NCBI RefSeq assembly: GCF_026168105.1
Contig: NZ_LBMW01000060.1
Coordinates: 1-39,302 of the forward strand
Length of the DNA: 39,302 nt
Origin: Streptomyces hygroscopicus
Lineage (GTDB): Bacteria; Actinomycetota; Actinomycetes; Streptomycetales; Streptomycetaceae
Direction of reading: 5' to 3'
The translations under genes were made by a program, and so were the position numbers. Positions 38,466-39,302 of the stretch are shown here, piece after piece. Position 1 is the first letter of the stretch. Each line of letters begins with the position of its first letter. The notes under the pieces are model-generated. The model was not told the origin of the DNA. It saw only the letters and a program-made list of their open reading frames with translations, and searched no databases.

Positions 38466-39302
38466 CTACGGTTTGGGCAGGGTGCACCCGCTCGCGCTCA
38501 GGTCGAGCTTGTTGCCGGTCCCGAAGCAGGCGGGTATCTGGTAGGTCTCCTCGGCGTAGTTGATGCCCTGGTGGATGGTCACGTTGCCGCTCGAGTCGAC
38601 CTCGCACGGGTTGTTCACCGTGCAGGTCTCGCCGTCCTCGTTGCCGGTGTTGTTGACGGCGACGACCTTGCCGGTGGCGTTGTCGATGACGGGCGACCCG
38701 GACGTACCGCCGATGGTGTTGCAGGCGGAGGTGTAGCGGACCGAGTCCTTCCAGGTCCAGTCGCCCTCCTTGAGGCGGTAGACGAACCCGTCGATGCTGC
38801 AGCTGTAGATCCGCTTCCAGTAGCCGGAGACGACCTTGATCGCGGTACCGGCGACCGGGTGCGTGTCGGCGATGGTGAGCGGGCTGATGCCGTACGAGCT
38901 CTTGATCTGCGCGTAGGTGCGGGTGAGCTGATAGATCGTGATGTCCGTGTCGGTCATCGTGGAGTAGGCGACCTTGCTGGCGCGCAGCGTCGCCACCCGG
39001 CTGCCCGAGGAGTTGAGCAGACCGAAGGAGCGGCTGGAGGACTGGTCGACGATGACCTCACCGGGCGAAGGGAAGCCGGTCTCCAGGCAGTGGCCGTTGG
39101 TGAGCACGAGCGCCGGGTCGGTGTCCGCGGAGTTCGGGAAGCGGATGACGGAGCCGGAGCAGTTGCTGAGCGAGACGGTGCCGGCGAATCCGACGGCCTG
39201 GGCAGTCGTCGTCCTGCCCTCCGTGACCGCCTTGGCGGTGCCGGCCACGGTGGTGACGGCCGTGTTGGACGTGTTCGCCGTGTTGGACGTGTTCGCCGTG
39301 TT
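38466..39302 (-). CDS. Trypsin-like serine protease, 5' end outside the window
   Basis: The frame is open to the right edge (279 codons with stop at 38466), so the N-terminus and any signal peptide are missing. The visible part starts with NTANTS repeats encoded by an 18-bp DNA repeat at 39250-39302. The chymotrypsin-fold triad is visible: His in LVLTNGHCLE, Asp in TDTDITIYQL, Ser in GGTSGSPVID. Six or more Cys can form disulfides, consistent with secretion. It converges with the D-aminoacylase gene (24-bp gap, no clear terminator). An internal GTG (39248) gives a shorter frame but would lack a signal peptide. Confidence 0.85.
   Translation of the reverse strand, partial: NTANTSNTANTSNTAVTTVAGTAKAVTEGRTTTAQAVGFAGTVSLSNCSGSVIRFPNSADTDPALVLTNGHCLETGFPSPGEVIVDQSSSRSFGLLNSSGSRVATLRASKVAYSTMTDTDITIYQLTRTYAQIKSSYGISPLTIADTHPVAGTAIKVVSGYWKRIYSCSIDGFVYRLKEGDWTWKDSVRYTSACNTIGGTSGSPVIDNATGKVVAVNNTGNEDGETCTVNNPCEVDSSGNVTIHQGINYAEETYQIPACFGTGNKLDLSASGCTLPKP

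Overview
The window looks like Streptomyces chromosome. GC is very high with strong third-position G/C bias, GTG starts are frequent, ATGA/GTGA overlaps couple genes, and actinobacterial families are common (XRE-DUF5753/ATPase/DUF397 modules, Flp/Tad pilus genes, SseB-like plus WXG-like plus RHS clusters). Gene content and order on the left (ahpD end, AI-2E permease, SLT-like protein, PhoH, isoprenyl transferase, Tad genes, chitinase) resemble, from memory, the S. coelicolor region running from ahpD towards a GH18 chitinase. No rRNA, tRNA, IS element or CRISPR array was seen.

Layout. 1-9 kb: mostly minus-strand housekeeping genes, namely an AhpD 3' end, an AI-2E-family permease, a secreted transglycosylase-like protein, a PIN-PhoH ATPase and a cis-prenyltransferase, then a DUF192 protein, a methyltransferase, an F420/FMN luciferase-like oxidoreductase and a RibD/DHFR-fold reductase. 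9-20.5 kb: a long minus-strand Flp/Tad (type IVb pilus-like) operon. It reads, in transcription order, Zn-ribbon protein, CpaB, a CpaE-TadE fusion, TadE, TadA, TadB, TadC, histidine kinase, response regulator, Flp-like prepilin, TadG-like protein, lipoprotein, OmpA-like protein. Several minisatellites interrupt it. 20.5-22.6 kb: a secreted GH18 chitinase behind a DasR-type inverted repeat.

22.6-30.7 kb: an accessory region. It holds a small S1-like gene that may be frameshifted, and a three-gene SseB-like / WXG-like / giant RHS polymorphic-toxin operon whose tip resembles an ADP-ribosyltransferase. A coupled, low-GC candidate immunity gene and a DUF1266 remnant follow. Next comes an ATPase-XRE-DUF397 module in which a deletion has removed the DNA-binding part of the regulator.

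31.4-38.4 kb: a divergent catabolic locus. On the minus strand are a PfkB sugar kinase, an IclR regulator, RidA and a GntP permease. On the plus strand are a D-serine-dehydratase-like PLP enzyme and a D-aminoacylase-like amidohydrolase. A 32-bp dyad lies in the shared promoter region. Together they could import an N-acylated amino acid or amino-sugar acid, deacylate it, deaminate it with RidA clearing the enamine, and phosphorylate the keto product. N-acetyl-D-glucosaminate, an oxidised-chitin monomer, going to 2-keto-3-deoxygluconate-6-phosphate is the best single fit, but this is inference. The window ends in a trypsin-like protease open at the right edge.
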